The notes under the pieces: generated by a model
What the model was told of the DNA's origin: nothing
Database searches by the model: none
Seen by the model: the letters and a program-made list of their open reading frames with translations, nothing else
Position numbers and translations under genes: made by a program
Source: Prodigiosinella confusarubida
Lineage (GTDB): Bacteria > Pseudomonadota > Gammaproteobacteria > Enterobacterales > Enterobacteriaceae
Length of the DNA stretch: 64,000 nucleotides
Direction of reading: 5' to 3'
NCBI RefSeq assembly: GCF_002847015.1
Contig: NZ_CP025085.1
Span: 1,984,001-2,048,000, forward strand
Shown: positions 16,424-24,786 of the stretch, in pieces
How the letters are laid out: every line of letters begins with the position of its first letter
Numbering within the stretch: the first letter of the stretch is position 1

Positions 16424-17353
16424 TTAATGCTGGGGTGTATGAGGCTGTTGGCTATTGTGTTCAGTATTGCCAATAAGAAGCTCTTGCGACAAATACTCAA
16501 TAAACGCTGAAACTGATGAAGGCATCGGCCTGACAGGCAAACGAACAAGGTGCATTGGGCGTGCAGGGGGCGTGTAACACGGAAGCACTCGGATAAGTTT
16601 CCCGGAAAGAATATCTGGCTCTAACATGACAGAGGAATTCAGTGCAATTCCCAGACCGGATAATGCCGCCTCACGTATAGCATCGCCTGAGTCAACTGTT
16701 AAACGAGGAACAATTTCCACTTCATAGCGCCCGTCCGGTCCGTCCATCAGCCAACAGTGGTTCGACCGCCACTGTGTGAAGCTAATACAGTTATGGCGTG
16801 ATAATTCGTCCGGTGTGCTTGGTGTGCCGTATGTTTCCAGGTAACTGGGGGATGCCGCCAGAACCATGCGGTACGGCGGCATTGGCAGAGCTATAAGACC
16901 TTCATCCTGTATATTACCAATACGGATAGCTATCTGGAACCGTTCTTCAATCAGGTTGACCCGCCGATCGGTGAGAACCAAATCAATGTTCACTTCGGGA
17001 TAACGTAAGAGAAAGGGCGTTAACATTGGTGTGAGGACGCGGTTACCAAATGCCACCGGTGCGCTGATGCGTAAATCGCCGGAGACTTCCTCGTTAAGAT
17101 GGTGAATCAAGGTATCTGCTTCATGCACAGCAGAGAGTATTTGTAAACCATATGCGTAAAAGCGCAGTCCCGTCTCGGTAAGTCCTTGGCGCCGTGTGGT
17201 GCGGTGAATTAGTTGATAACCAAGTCTATTTTCCAGTTCACGGATATGCTTGCCCACCATCGCTGGAGTGATCCCCATCGCTTCCGCTGCAGCAGTAAAG
17301 CTACCTTTATCAGCGGCGAGAATGAATGCCTTTACACTTTTTAGATAGTCCAC
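16424..17353 (-). CDS. LysR-family regulator divergent from the LysW operon
   Basis: About 309 residues from a GTG start (VDYLKSVKAFILAADKGSFTAAAEAMGITPAMVGKHIRELENRLGYQLIHRTTRR), the CrgA/DsdC-like group of LysR proteins. The frame is open to 17422, but the extra 23 residues (MVLFIDLLLIVYNLTFRCN...) are not LysR-like. The C-terminal periplasmic-binding-fold effector domain is complete. It is transcribed away from the carrier-protein operon, the usual LysR arrangement, so control of that operon is the natural inference. Confidence 0.85.
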   Translation of the reverse strand: MDYLKSVKAFILAADKGSFTAAAEAMGITPAMVGKHIRELENRLGYQLIHRTTRRQGLTETGLRFYAYGLQILSAVHEADTLIHHLNEEVSGDLRISAPVAFGNRVLTPMLTPFLLRYPEVNIDLVLTDRRVNLIEERFQIAIRIGNIQDEGLIALPMPPYRMVLAASPSYLETYGTPSTPDELSRHNCISFTQWRSNHCWLMDGPDGRYEVEIVPRLTVDSGDAIREAALSGLGIALNSSVMLEPDILSGKLIRVLPCYTPPARPMHLVRLPVRPMPSSVSAFIEYLSQELLIGNTEHNSQQPHTPQH

Positions 17354-17481
17354 GCCAGTACCCAAGTTACATCTAAAAGTTAGATTATAAACTATCAGTA
17401 ATAAATCAATAAATAAAACCACTATTTATTTCAGATCGAATCCTGTCGGATAATGTGCTCAACACATAAGTTTAGCTAATA

Positions 17482-17534
17482 ATAACCCATAATGTGGTTA
17501 TGTAATTCATGATGTTTTCTGTCGTTTCTATAAT
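17482..17534 (+). promoter_or_regulatory. Candidate LysR site and promoter of the LysW operon
   Basis: A dyad ATAACC (17482-17487), 8 nt, GGTTAT (17496-17501), with an internal CATAA/TTATG pair, lies in the LysR-operon intergenic region. A perfect -10 TATAAT sits at 17529-17534. The -35 position (about 17506-17511, TTCATG) is poor, which fits a promoter needing an activator. Confidence 0.6.
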
Positions 17535-17568
17535 CTAAGTAAACATCATTGCTGATAGGACCAAGGTT

Positions 17569-18111
17569 ATGAATAAATTTCTCATTTTTAATGGAAGCTC
17601 GCGTTATCCGAGTAATAGTGGAATTGTTGTGAAAGATGTGTTTTCCGAACGTGAGTTTGAGGAAATAAGATTAAAAGAATATAATATAGAACAGTATGAA
17701 GATTATCGAGAAACTGCAACTAAATATAAATTAGTAAACGATGATTATGATTTTTTGATCAATAAGTTTTTGGCTAGTGAAATTGTCATTTTTATTTCCC
17801 CTGTCTATTGGTATGGTATCTCAGGAACGATGAAAGTGTTTATTGACAGGTTTTCAGAATCTTTGAATAAAATCCCTGACTTTCGAAAAAAATGTAAGGG
17901 AAAGAAGATAATTACTATATTAATAGGAGGGGATAATCCAGAATTAAAATCTGATATTATCATCACTCAGTTCAGATATATTTGCGACTATTTAGGCATG
18001 ACATTATGTCAATCATTCAAAGGTTCCGCTGAATTATGTGGCGACATTTTGAAAGATAAGAAATTTCTATTTTCAATAAAAGAATATCTTAATACTAACT
18101 TAACTATTTAA
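17569..18111 (+). CDS. NAD(P)H-dependent FMN reductase / flavodoxin-fold oxidoreductase
   Basis: 180 residues with the flavodoxin fold of NADPH:FMN reductases: N-terminal phosphate loop FLIFNGSSRYPSNSG, then FISPVYWYGISGTMKVFIDRFSE, the flavin-contacting segment of the family, and TILIGG. First gene of an operon that continues with the carrier protein LysW 21 bp downstream; AAGG precedes the ATG. It may supply reduced flavin or reduce a pathway intermediate; which one cannot be told. Codon use is AT-rich like the rest of the cluster and unlike the core genes. Confidence 0.85.
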   Translation: MNKFLIFNGSSRYPSNSGIVVKDVFSEREFEEIRLKEYNIEQYEDYRETATKYKLVNDDYDFLINKFLASEIVIFISPVYWYGISGTMKVFIDRFSESLNKIPDFRKKCKGKKIITILIGGDNPELKSDIIITQFRYICDYLGMTLCQSFKGSAELCGDILKDKKFLFSIKEYLNTNLTI

Positions 18112-18132
18112 TTTTTAAAATGTGAGGGTTTT

Positions 18133-18306
18133 ATGAGAAAATATCAATGCATGACTTGTTCAGCTATGATTGATGTTGATGATGATATATTGGTTGGTGA
18201 GATAGTTGAATGTGGCGCGTGTGGTCAGGAACATGAGTTAATTAAGCAAGATAATGTTCTTAAACTTGATTTTGCTCCTGAAGTTGAAGAAGACTGGGGC
18301 GAATAA
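18133..18306 (+). CDS. lysW: Amino-group carrier protein LysW
   Basis: 57-residue acidic carrier that protects the alpha-amino group of glutamate or aminoadipate by an isopeptide bond to its C-terminal Glu side chain, while the bound residue is modified. It begins MRKYQCMTCSAMIDV and ends EVEEDWGE, the signature C-terminus of LysW/ArgW proteins. Two CxxC pairs (Cys6/Cys9 and Cys27/Cys30) form the expected zinc knuckle. A GAGGGT precedes the ATG. The stop is followed at once by the LysX ATG. Too short for common ORF cut-offs, yet the identification is strong and defines the whole cluster. Confidence 0.95.
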   Translation: MRKYQCMTCSAMIDVDDDILVGEIVECGACGQEHELIKQDNVLKLDFAPEVEEDWGE

Positions 18307-19179
18307 ATGAGTAATAAAGGGACTGTATTTTTATTTGTCACAAAACTAAGGGAAGAAGAAAAGCGTATTGTTGAACTTCTACAACAATATAATGTAGATG
18401 TTGAGATTATTTCTGAACAGTCACAATGGGATATCACTGACCTTAAACGTTGCGATGTTGCTTTGGTGCGCTGTCTTTCGCAGAAAAGAGCGCTGATACG
18501 CGCTAAATACATTGAAGCTTTTGGCGTCAAAGTCATCAATACGCATCGCGCTATTGAAATATGTACAGATAAAACACTACAGTCAATATTACTATCGAAA
18601 CATGAAATCCCGGTACCAGATTACCGGGTAGTTCATAATTATAGTGATCTGGCCGGTTTACTACCGCGGTTTGGCAACAGGTTCGTCATTAAGCCCATCA
18701 GTTCCTCTTGGGGCCGTGGTGTTACTCTTATTGATGGCCGCACTAGTCTTGACGTATGGTTATCGGCACGCCAGTCCATTGACGTAAGAAGTGAACATCT
18801 TCCCGTTCTGGTTCAGGAATATATAGAAAAGGACAACTTTGACATTCGTGTTGTTATTGTTGGCAGAAAACCCGTTGTGGCATTCAAAAGAGTATCGCAA
18901 AATAATTGGAAGACCAATACTCATCTTGGGGCGACTATTATTCCTTTTGAGATAAATGGTGACATAGCGAAACTAAGTAATGACATAGTAAATGTTATTG
19001 GTGAAGGTATTTATGGGCTGGATTTGATGCTAAACACGAAAACAGGGCAGTATGTTATCTGTGAAGTAAATCAAAATCCTGAGTTTGCTAATTCATGGAA
19101 GGTTCATCAGGTGGATATTGCTGATTTTATCTCTAATTATACAATCAAATTTATAGAGTATATAAGGTCGGGTTTATGA
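18307..19179 (+). CDS. lysX: LysX-like ATP-grasp ligase (LysW-glutamate/aminoadipate ligase)
   Basis: 290 residues of the RimK/LysX ATP-grasp family. Visible segments are CTDKTLQSILLSKHEIPVPDY, FVIKPISSSWGRGVTLI (ATP-binding loop), VLVQEYIEKDNFDIRVVIVG, WKTNTHLGA and the metal-binding VICEVNQNPEF. It should attach the alpha-amino group of glutamate (or aminoadipate) to the C-terminal Glu of LysW with ATP. It starts on the base after the lysW stop and overlaps the next gene by 4 bp. Substrate choice between Glu and aminoadipate cannot be read with certainty. Confidence 0.93.
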   Translation: MSNKGTVFLFVTKLREEEKRIVELLQQYNVDVEIISEQSQWDITDLKRCDVALVRCLSQKRALIRAKYIEAFGVKVINTHRAIEICTDKTLQSILLSKHEIPVPDYRVVHNYSDLAGLLPRFGNRFVIKPISSSWGRGVTLIDGRTSLDVWLSARQSIDVRSEHLPVLVQEYIEKDNFDIRVVIVGRKPVVAFKRVSQNNWKTNTHLGATIIPFEINGDIAKLSNDIVNVIGEGIYGLDLMLNTKTGQYVICEVNQNPEFANSWKVHQVDIADFISNYTIKFIEYIRSGL

Positions 19180-19811
19180 TATCTAAAACATCTAGTGATT
19201 TGTCAGAACAACTCTTTCAGGTTTCATTTGTTTTAGCTCGGGTATTAACTTCAGGCATTATTATGAGCATAGAAAAAAATGAAAATGAGTTAAAAGGTCT
19301 GGAGAACATTCTAAAAAAAACATCCAGTAAGCAATATGCAGTAACATTTAATAGTATCAGTGGCGCTGTGATTGGTTCGCTCTGGGGTCAGGATATTGTT
19401 TATGGCGAAGCTACCAATCAGCAATCACTTGATGAACAGCAAGAAAAATTATTTAAGTGGCTAGGGATTGGCCACAGTAGTCTCTTGCCTGAACCTTATA
19501 CTTTACATGCAATTAACTGGGGAAATATCTCCAACCTTCAGAAAATAACTCATGAAGAGGCGCATGTAACTCTACTCGATTTTACCAAACTAGGTTTTGG
19601 CCCGTGTGCTGTGCTATTAACAAATAATGAAACTATTTACAAAAAGTCAGAAAGATTAAAAATATTTGGTGCGTTTGATCTGAGAACGATGTGGACTCAG
19701 CGAGAAACAGAAAAAGAAATAAAACCAGGTTTACAGTTTAACTTTAGATTAAGTCCACTGGTTGGCGCATGCATTAAGATGGCACTTATTAAAATGGGAT
19801 TAAATAAATGA
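19176..19811 (+). CDS. Shrunken DegT-like protein, probable partner of the next aminotransferase
   Basis: 211 residues. The middle reads AVTFNSISGAVIGSLWGQDIVYG, like the start of a DegT/DnrJ/EryC1 fold (AxxFNSxTxAL). A later stretch, HVTLLDFTKLGFGPCAVLLTNNETIYKK, corresponds to the region around the cofactor lysine (FSFxxxKxxxxGEGGAVxTN) with part deleted, followed by FNFRLSPLVGACIKMALIKMG. Much of the usual cofactor domain is missing. It overlaps both neighbours by 4 bp and precedes a full DegT enzyme, so a non-catalytic subunit of a heterodimer is plausible. No firm function can be given. Confidence 0.6.
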   Translation: MISKTSSDLSEQLFQVSFVLARVLTSGIIMSIEKNENELKGLENILKKTSSKQYAVTFNSISGAVIGSLWGQDIVYGEATNQQSLDEQQEKLFKWLGIGHSSLLPEPYTLHAINWGNISNLQKITHEEAHVTLLDFTKLGFGPCAVLLTNNETIYKKSERLKIFGAFDLRTMWTQRETEKEIKPGLQFNFRLSPLVGACIKMALIKMGLNK

Positions 19812-21121
19812 AGACAGATTTCATAATGGTCCCGACGGCAATGCCTGATGAAAAAATGATCAATTACCAATTAGCTATTGATGGTGGAGAGCCCGTTATT
19901 CCTAAAGCAAATCGCAAAACCATTTTTCCGAACATTGCCAAAGAAGATTTGTTTCAAATGATGATTTCGGTGCAGAAACCGGAAGAAATGGTAGTGAGTG
20001 AGTTTGCCGAGAAATACCGCCAGCGCGTGGGCGCTCCCTACGCAATTCCGACAGCCAGCGGTACCTCCAGTCTACACTTGGCTTTAGTGGGTGCAGGTGT
20101 AAAAGCTGGTGATGAAGTCATTGTTCCTGCATTTACATTTATAGCTACGGCCCAGGCGATAGTTGCCGCAAAGGCCATCCCGGTATTCGCAGATATTGAT
20201 CCTCAGACCTATTGCCTCGATCCTCGACAATTAGATAAAAAAGTTACCGCGAGAACCAAAGCAGTGATGCCTGTACATGTGCACGGCTTACCTGCGGATA
20301 TTGATGCATTAGCTTCTTTTTGTCGTCAGCATCAGCTAGCACTTATCGAAGACGCTTCCCATGCTCATTCAGCAACACTTCATGGCCGTTATTGCGGTAC
20401 CTTTGGTGATGCGGCCGGGCAGAGTCTGATGGCAGATAAAAACTTTCCTCTGGGGGGAGAAGCGGGTATCGCCTTTTTCAAGGAACGGGAAAGCTATGAT
20501 CGCGCACTAGCTTTCCTGGAAGAATCCGGACTGGATTACCGCATGTCGTGGGTAGCTGCCGCCTTTGGTATTAGCCAGTTGGATCGTTTGGATTACTACG
20601 ATGAAATCAGGCAACGCAATGCACAACGTTTGATAGATGAGCTGGCAACCACTCGTTTATTTACGGGCCCTATGATCCCAGCAGCAGCCAAACATAGCTT
20701 TAATATGTTCAGGATCAAAATCAATACTGCTTTGCCTGAGTTTAAAGATATCCCTGAATACAAATTGAAGTTAGCTTTGCAGCAAATTCTGAATGAGGAA
20801 GGGGTCTTTGCTCGGGAATGGCAAAACACATTGCTACCGTTTCACTTACCGTTCCAGAATAAAAAAGGTTTTGGAAAAGGCTATCCTTTCTTTTTGGGAG
20901 ACAGCCAAGAATATAAGCATGAGCATTTTCCCAATGCTCTTCAAATGCTGAGAAGTACGTTAGTTTTGTGTCGTGAACTTCGCTCTCCGGTTGAGTATGA
21001 AAAACTGCACTCCTATATTATTACTTTTAAAAAGGTTGATAAAAATATCCAGCGTGTAGCGGAAATCGCAAGCCAGATAGACGATGTTCCGCCTTATGAA
21101 AAGGATGCGCGACTGGGATGA
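19808..21121 (+). CDS. DegT/DnrJ/EryC1-family PLP aminotransferase
   Basis: 437-residue fold-type I aminotransferase. Conserved parts: PTASGTSSLHLALVGAGVKAGDEVIVPAFTFIATAQAI, the PLP-contacting Asp182 in EDASHAH, and GTFGDAAGQSLMADKNFPLGGEAG with the Schiff-base Lys211. The GDAAxxSLMAxKN pattern places it near AHBA-synthase- and inosose-aminotransferase-type DegT members that act on polyhydroxy ketones. In this operon it should aminate the keto group created by the transketolase on the carrier-bound chain. It takes the place of the class III aminotransferase LysJ of lysine synthesis, which is absent. Confidence 0.9.
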   Translation: MKTDFIMVPTAMPDEKMINYQLAIDGGEPVIPKANRKTIFPNIAKEDLFQMMISVQKPEEMVVSEFAEKYRQRVGAPYAIPTASGTSSLHLALVGAGVKAGDEVIVPAFTFIATAQAIVAAKAIPVFADIDPQTYCLDPRQLDKKVTARTKAVMPVHVHGLPADIDALASFCRQHQLALIEDASHAHSATLHGRYCGTFGDAAGQSLMADKNFPLGGEAGIAFFKERESYDRALAFLEESGLDYRMSWVAAAFGISQLDRLDYYDEIRQRNAQRLIDELATTRLFTGPMIPAAAKHSFNMFRIKINTALPEFKDIPEYKLKLALQQILNEEGVFAREWQNTLLPFHLPFQNKKGFGKGYPFFLGDSQEYKHEHFPNALQMLRSTLVLCRELRSPVEYEKLHSYIITFKKVDKNIQRVAEIASQIDDVPPYEKDARLG

Positions 21122-22155
21122 ACAAGATAATTACAGCCGCCATTCTAGGAGGTTCGGGATTTGTCGGAAGTGAACTCTATCGGATACTCAGTATGCATCC
21201 GCAGATTGAGGTACGTTTTCTTTCTTCTGAATCTCAAAAAGGATTATTTGTTGAGCGACAACATAAGAGTTTTCGTTTTCACAACCATAATTCAGCGCTG
21301 AAATTTTCCTCACTAAGTCAGTTGGAAGAGCATTACGACATTATTTTCTCCTGTTTGCCTAATGGGAGGTTGCCTGAGATTGTGTCCCGGATCAGTAAAC
21401 ACTGTACTAGGCTATTTAACCTGAGCGGCGATTACCGGTTCCAGGAAGAGAATATCAATAAAGTCTTTTACCCTGCGACGTCAGGCAGCCTACCGGAAGG
21501 AATTGTCACACAGTATTTCATACCGGAATTTACTGAGGTGGAACATTCCGCCAATATTATTAACTTACCGGGTTGTATGGCAGTGGCGGCAATCTATGCA
21601 CTTTATCCATTAGTTCGTAATGGTTTGGTGGCTGGGGATATTGTTATAGATGCCAAAACGGGATCCAGTGGTGCTGGGAAAAGTACCAGTGAAACTCATG
21701 CAGAAAGATCGAATAATTTCAGAATGCATAAAGCATTTAACCATCGTCATGCACCAGAAATCGCCAAATTGAAATACTTAGCACTGGATGAACTGGAGAT
21801 AACTTTTGCTTCGTTTAGCTTAGATACTCCGCGAGGGATTTATATCAGTGCATACAGTACGTTAAAGAATGATTGTACTGAAAATGAAGTCAGAAAGGCT
21901 TATTTTTCCCATTATCAGGAAACATCATTTGTCCATTATTTAAAAAGTGGACAGATACCGATGTTGAAGACCGTGTGCGGTACAAATCATGTAGAGGTAG
22001 CCACCTTTGTTCACGCTAACAAATGTATAAGCCTCTGCTCTTTGGATAACCTTATTAAAGGTGCGGCAGGCCAAGCTGTTCAGGCCGCGAATATTTATCT
22101 GGGTCTTGAGGCCGTTTCTGGATTGGTACAGCTTAATGAAGCCGGGTGGCCATAA
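21118..22155 (+). CDS. lysY: LysY/ArgC-type N-acyl-glutamyl-phosphate reductase
   Basis: 345 residues. The NADPH-binding start AILGGSGFVGSELYRIL and the catalytic Cys153 in INLPGCMAVAAIYALYP are those of ArgC/LysY semialdehyde dehydrogenases, as are LSGDYRF, DAKTGSSGAGK and the histidine-rich FNHRHAPEI. Expected to reduce LysW-bound glutamyl (or aminoadipyl) phosphate to the semialdehyde. It overlaps the DegT gene by 4 bp and the following kinase start by one base. The core arginine pathway has its own ArgC elsewhere in such bacteria, so this copy is dedicated to the cluster. Confidence 0.92.
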   Translation: MNKIITAAILGGSGFVGSELYRILSMHPQIEVRFLSSESQKGLFVERQHKSFRFHNHNSALKFSSLSQLEEHYDIIFSCLPNGRLPEIVSRISKHCTRLFNLSGDYRFQEENINKVFYPATSGSLPEGIVTQYFIPEFTEVEHSANIINLPGCMAVAAIYALYPLVRNGLVAGDIVIDAKTGSSGAGKSTSETHAERSNNFRMHKAFNHRHAPEIAKLKYLALDELEITFASFSLDTPRGIYISAYSTLKNDCTENEVRKAYFSHYQETSFVHYLKSGQIPMLKTVCGTNHVEVATFVHANKCISLCSLDNLIKGAAGQAVQAANIYLGLEAVSGLVQLNEAGWP

Positions 22156-24014
22156 TGAATAACCTTTATGTCATTAAAGCAGGCAGCAGTACGCTTTTTA
22201 GCAATAGTAACTTTTTCAGTGAAGTAATAAATATTAGCCGAGCAGGTGGAAAGGTGTTAGTGGTCTGTGGTGGAGCTGATGCTATCCAGCAGGAATATAT
22301 GAAGCAACAGACTGAAATTGATTACCTACAGCTAGCGAAGGGTGGTGAAGTCAGATATTGTAGTGCCCGGCATATGCAGCTCATTGTCAAAGCCTATAAT
22401 GAGTATGTTGCGGGTAAAATAAAAGAAGCGGCTAGCCAATTGGACTTTTCCTATTATTTTCAAATTTCCGGAGATCATGAGTTGGTGACCGGTGTAGTGG
22501 GAAAACCATTAAAGGTTATTGAGGCAGGGAAAAAACGCATTGTCCGAGATTCGCTATATGGTACTTATCATTCAGTTAAAAAGAAGGTTTTGCATGCCTT
22601 AATTGAAAGCTACGATGTTGTCTTTTTATCACCACCCATTTGGTCTAGCGGTTTGCAACAATATATCAATATTGATGCGGATATGTTGGCTGCACATCTG
22701 GCGGTGGAGATGAGTGCAAATCATCTGCGCTTTGTGACCAGCACTCGTGGAATTTTACGTGATGTGAATGACCAACACAGTACTATAAAAGATATTTATA
22801 TTGATGATGATATTCCTGCCCATGGGCGTATGAAACAAAAAGTCAGGGCTTGCAAATTGGCTCTGCAACAGGGGGTTTGCGATATTTCTATCAATGGCCC
22901 TCATTCTTTATATGCTGACGCTACTTGGTTTTGGCGCGGAACCGGCGTCAATGAGCAAATGCATCTGCTGAATATGATGGTTAATATCTCCTCAATTTCC
23001 GGCGATGAATCGGTGCTGACTAGGTTTATTAAGAACAAAGTAGTTGACCCAGATATTAGCTCCTTGATTGATCCGGCTGGAAATTTGGTTCTAAGCAAAG
23101 GTGATGGCCCCCATACCTTGCTGTTGCTTGGGCATCTGGATACTGTTCCGGGGCTATGGCGTAGCGAAGCTAACCAAGACTATGTAAGTGGTCGTGGGAG
23201 TGTCGATGCTAAAGGATGTATGGCTAATTTTATTGCGGTAATCAAGGAGATTATCGTCCCGGCCCATGCACGCTTAATGGTAGTCGGTGCTACGGAAGAA
23301 GAAGTTTCCTCATCCAAAGGGGCTTATTATGTCCGCGATCATTATCCTGCGGATGCGGTAATTATTGGTGAGCCTAGTGGCATTATGCATGCCGTTATCG
23401 GCTATTACGGTTTGCTCAAAATTGCGATCACGGCGCGGAAAGATATTAAGCATACTGCCGCCCGAGATGGCAGAACGTCTATTGAGCGAGTCTATGATGT
23501 GGTGAATGATCTACGGATGATTATCAATGATTTTGATAACAATAATATTTCCAATATTATCACAATAACCCATAATCATTATGCTTCTTATGAAGAGTCA
23601 CAACTTGTGATCAATTTTCGAGTATCTCCTGAAGCGAGTGATGGGTATCTGGAAAGAATGACGTCACTGACGGGTGATGACATCACTATTGAAGTATTAA
23701 GAAGCACTCCTGGCTATAAATCTTCACGTAGTAACCCACTCTACCGGTCGTTAAGCCAAGCATTTTCCCGTGTCTTACCTGACAATTTTTTGAAACCGGT
23801 GGTTAAGAAGGGCACTAGTGATATTAATACACTGGCAACCACTTGGCGGAATATCCCTTTTATTGCCTATGGACCGGGTGACTCGGTATTAGATCACACC
23901 GACCAGGAAATAAATTATACCGAAGATGTATTGGTTTCACGGAAGATTCTCAAAGAAACGATCAATAACTGGATGAGTTATTATCAAGGAGAAGAAAATG
24001 GTGTCGGTGAATGA
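22155..24014 (+). CDS. LysZ-like kinase fused to LysK-like M20 peptidase
   Basis: 619 residues carrying two enzymes. Residues 1 to about 265 are an amino-acid kinase of the ArgB/LysZ family (VIKAGSS phosphate loop, VVCGGADAIQQ, INIDADMLAAHLAVEMSA). From about 275 an M20 peptidase of the LysK/ArgE type follows: LLGHLDTVPG (zinc His), SGRGSVDAKGCMA (bridging Asp), ATEEEVSSSKG (catalytic Glu pair), VIIGEPSG, and YGPGDSVLDHTDQE with the last zinc His. One polypeptide would thus do the activation step at the start and the release step at the end. ATG at 22155 overlaps the previous stop; a GTG at 22146 is in frame. I know these as separate proteins in lysine pathways, so the fusion is notable. Confidence 0.9.
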   Translation: MNNLYVIKAGSSTLFSNSNFFSEVINISRAGGKVLVVCGGADAIQQEYMKQQTEIDYLQLAKGGEVRYCSARHMQLIVKAYNEYVAGKIKEAASQLDFSYYFQISGDHELVTGVVGKPLKVIEAGKKRIVRDSLYGTYHSVKKKVLHALIESYDVVFLSPPIWSSGLQQYINIDADMLAAHLAVEMSANHLRFVTSTRGILRDVNDQHSTIKDIYIDDDIPAHGRMKQKVRACKLALQQGVCDISINGPHSLYADATWFWRGTGVNEQMHLLNMMVNISSISGDESVLTRFIKNKVVDPDISSLIDPAGNLVLSKGDGPHTLLLLGHLDTVPGLWRSEANQDYVSGRGSVDAKGCMANFIAVIKEIIVPAHARLMVVGATEEEVSSSKGAYYVRDHYPADAVIIGEPSGIMHAVIGYYGLLKIAITARKDIKHTAARDGRTSIERVYDVVNDLRMIINDFDNNNISNIITITHNHYASYEESQLVINFRVSPEASDGYLERMTSLTGDDITIEVLRSTPGYKSSRSNPLYRSLSQAFSRVLPDNFLKPVVKKGTSDINTLATTWRNIPFIAYGPGDSVLDHTDQEINYTEDVLVSRKILKETINNWMSYYQGEENGVGE

Positions 24015-24786
24015 ATTAAATGCTCTGTCTGCACAAGCACGAGGCATTATCATTGATATTGCTGCCAGTGAGGTAGGTTGTCATCTTGGAGGCGCATTAT
24101 CTGTTATTGATATCCTGATTTATACATTAAATAACTATCTTGCAGATCAAAATAACTGTGTTGTGCTTAGTAAAGGACATGCCGCTGCGGCTTTATACAG
24201 TGCTATGTATGTGCTTGGTTATAGTGATACTAATCCAGCTGATGAATATGGACAATGTCATTCGTTATATACCGGGCATCCGAATCACAAGATTCCTCAT
24301 ATTCGGTTCTCAACCGGCAGTCTAGGCCATGGTGTGGGGTATGCAGCGGGATGGGCTTTGGCACAGCGTCAGGCCGGTAGTAATGGTACTGCGATTGTTA
24401 TCGGTGGGGATGGTGAATTGCAGGAAGGACTTTGTTGGGAAGTATTGCAAGTGCTTTCTGCGCAAAAAATAACTGATTTCATTTATATCATTGACAGGAA
24501 TGGTGCGCAAAATGATGGCTATGTCAATGATATCTCCCCGATGGTGGATTTGAAGGAGCGTTTTGCTTCTTATCATATGGATGTTGTGGAAATAGACGGC
24601 CATGATTTTGAGCAATTAGCCAAGGCTCTCTCGAGTAGGAGAAATAGAGGGTTGGTAATTATCGCTAATACCGTAAAAGGTAAAGGTATTCCGCAAATAG
24701 AAGGGAATCCATCCTGTCATTACGTCAAAATTAAGCGTCACCAGGCTATTAAATGGAAAATGGAGTTAGACCATGCTTTCAGGTAG
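23998..24786 (+). CDS. Transketolase N-terminal (TPP-binding) subunit
   Basis: 262 residues equal to the N-terminal third of a transketolase. Present are SKGHAAAALYSAMY, STGSLGHGVGYAAGWALAQR and the TPP-Mg motif GGDGELQEGLCWE followed by IIDRNGAQNDG. Split transketolases of this kind work as two-subunit enzymes with the next gene. AAGGAG precedes the ATG, and the coding overlaps the kinase-peptidase gene by 17 bp and the next gene by 14 bp. Proposed job: transfer of a two-carbon ketol unit onto the carrier-bound semialdehyde. Confidence 0.93.
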   Translation: MVSVNELNALSAQARGIIIDIAASEVGCHLGGALSVIDILIYTLNNYLADQNNCVVLSKGHAAAALYSAMYVLGYSDTNPADEYGQCHSLYTGHPNHKIPHIRFSTGSLGHGVGYAAGWALAQRQAGSNGTAIVIGGDGELQEGLCWEVLQVLSAQKITDFIYIIDRNGAQNDGYVNDISPMVDLKERFASYHMDVVEIDGHDFEQLAKALSSRRNRGLVIIANTVKGKGIPQIEGNPSCHYVKIKRHQAIKWKMELDHAFR

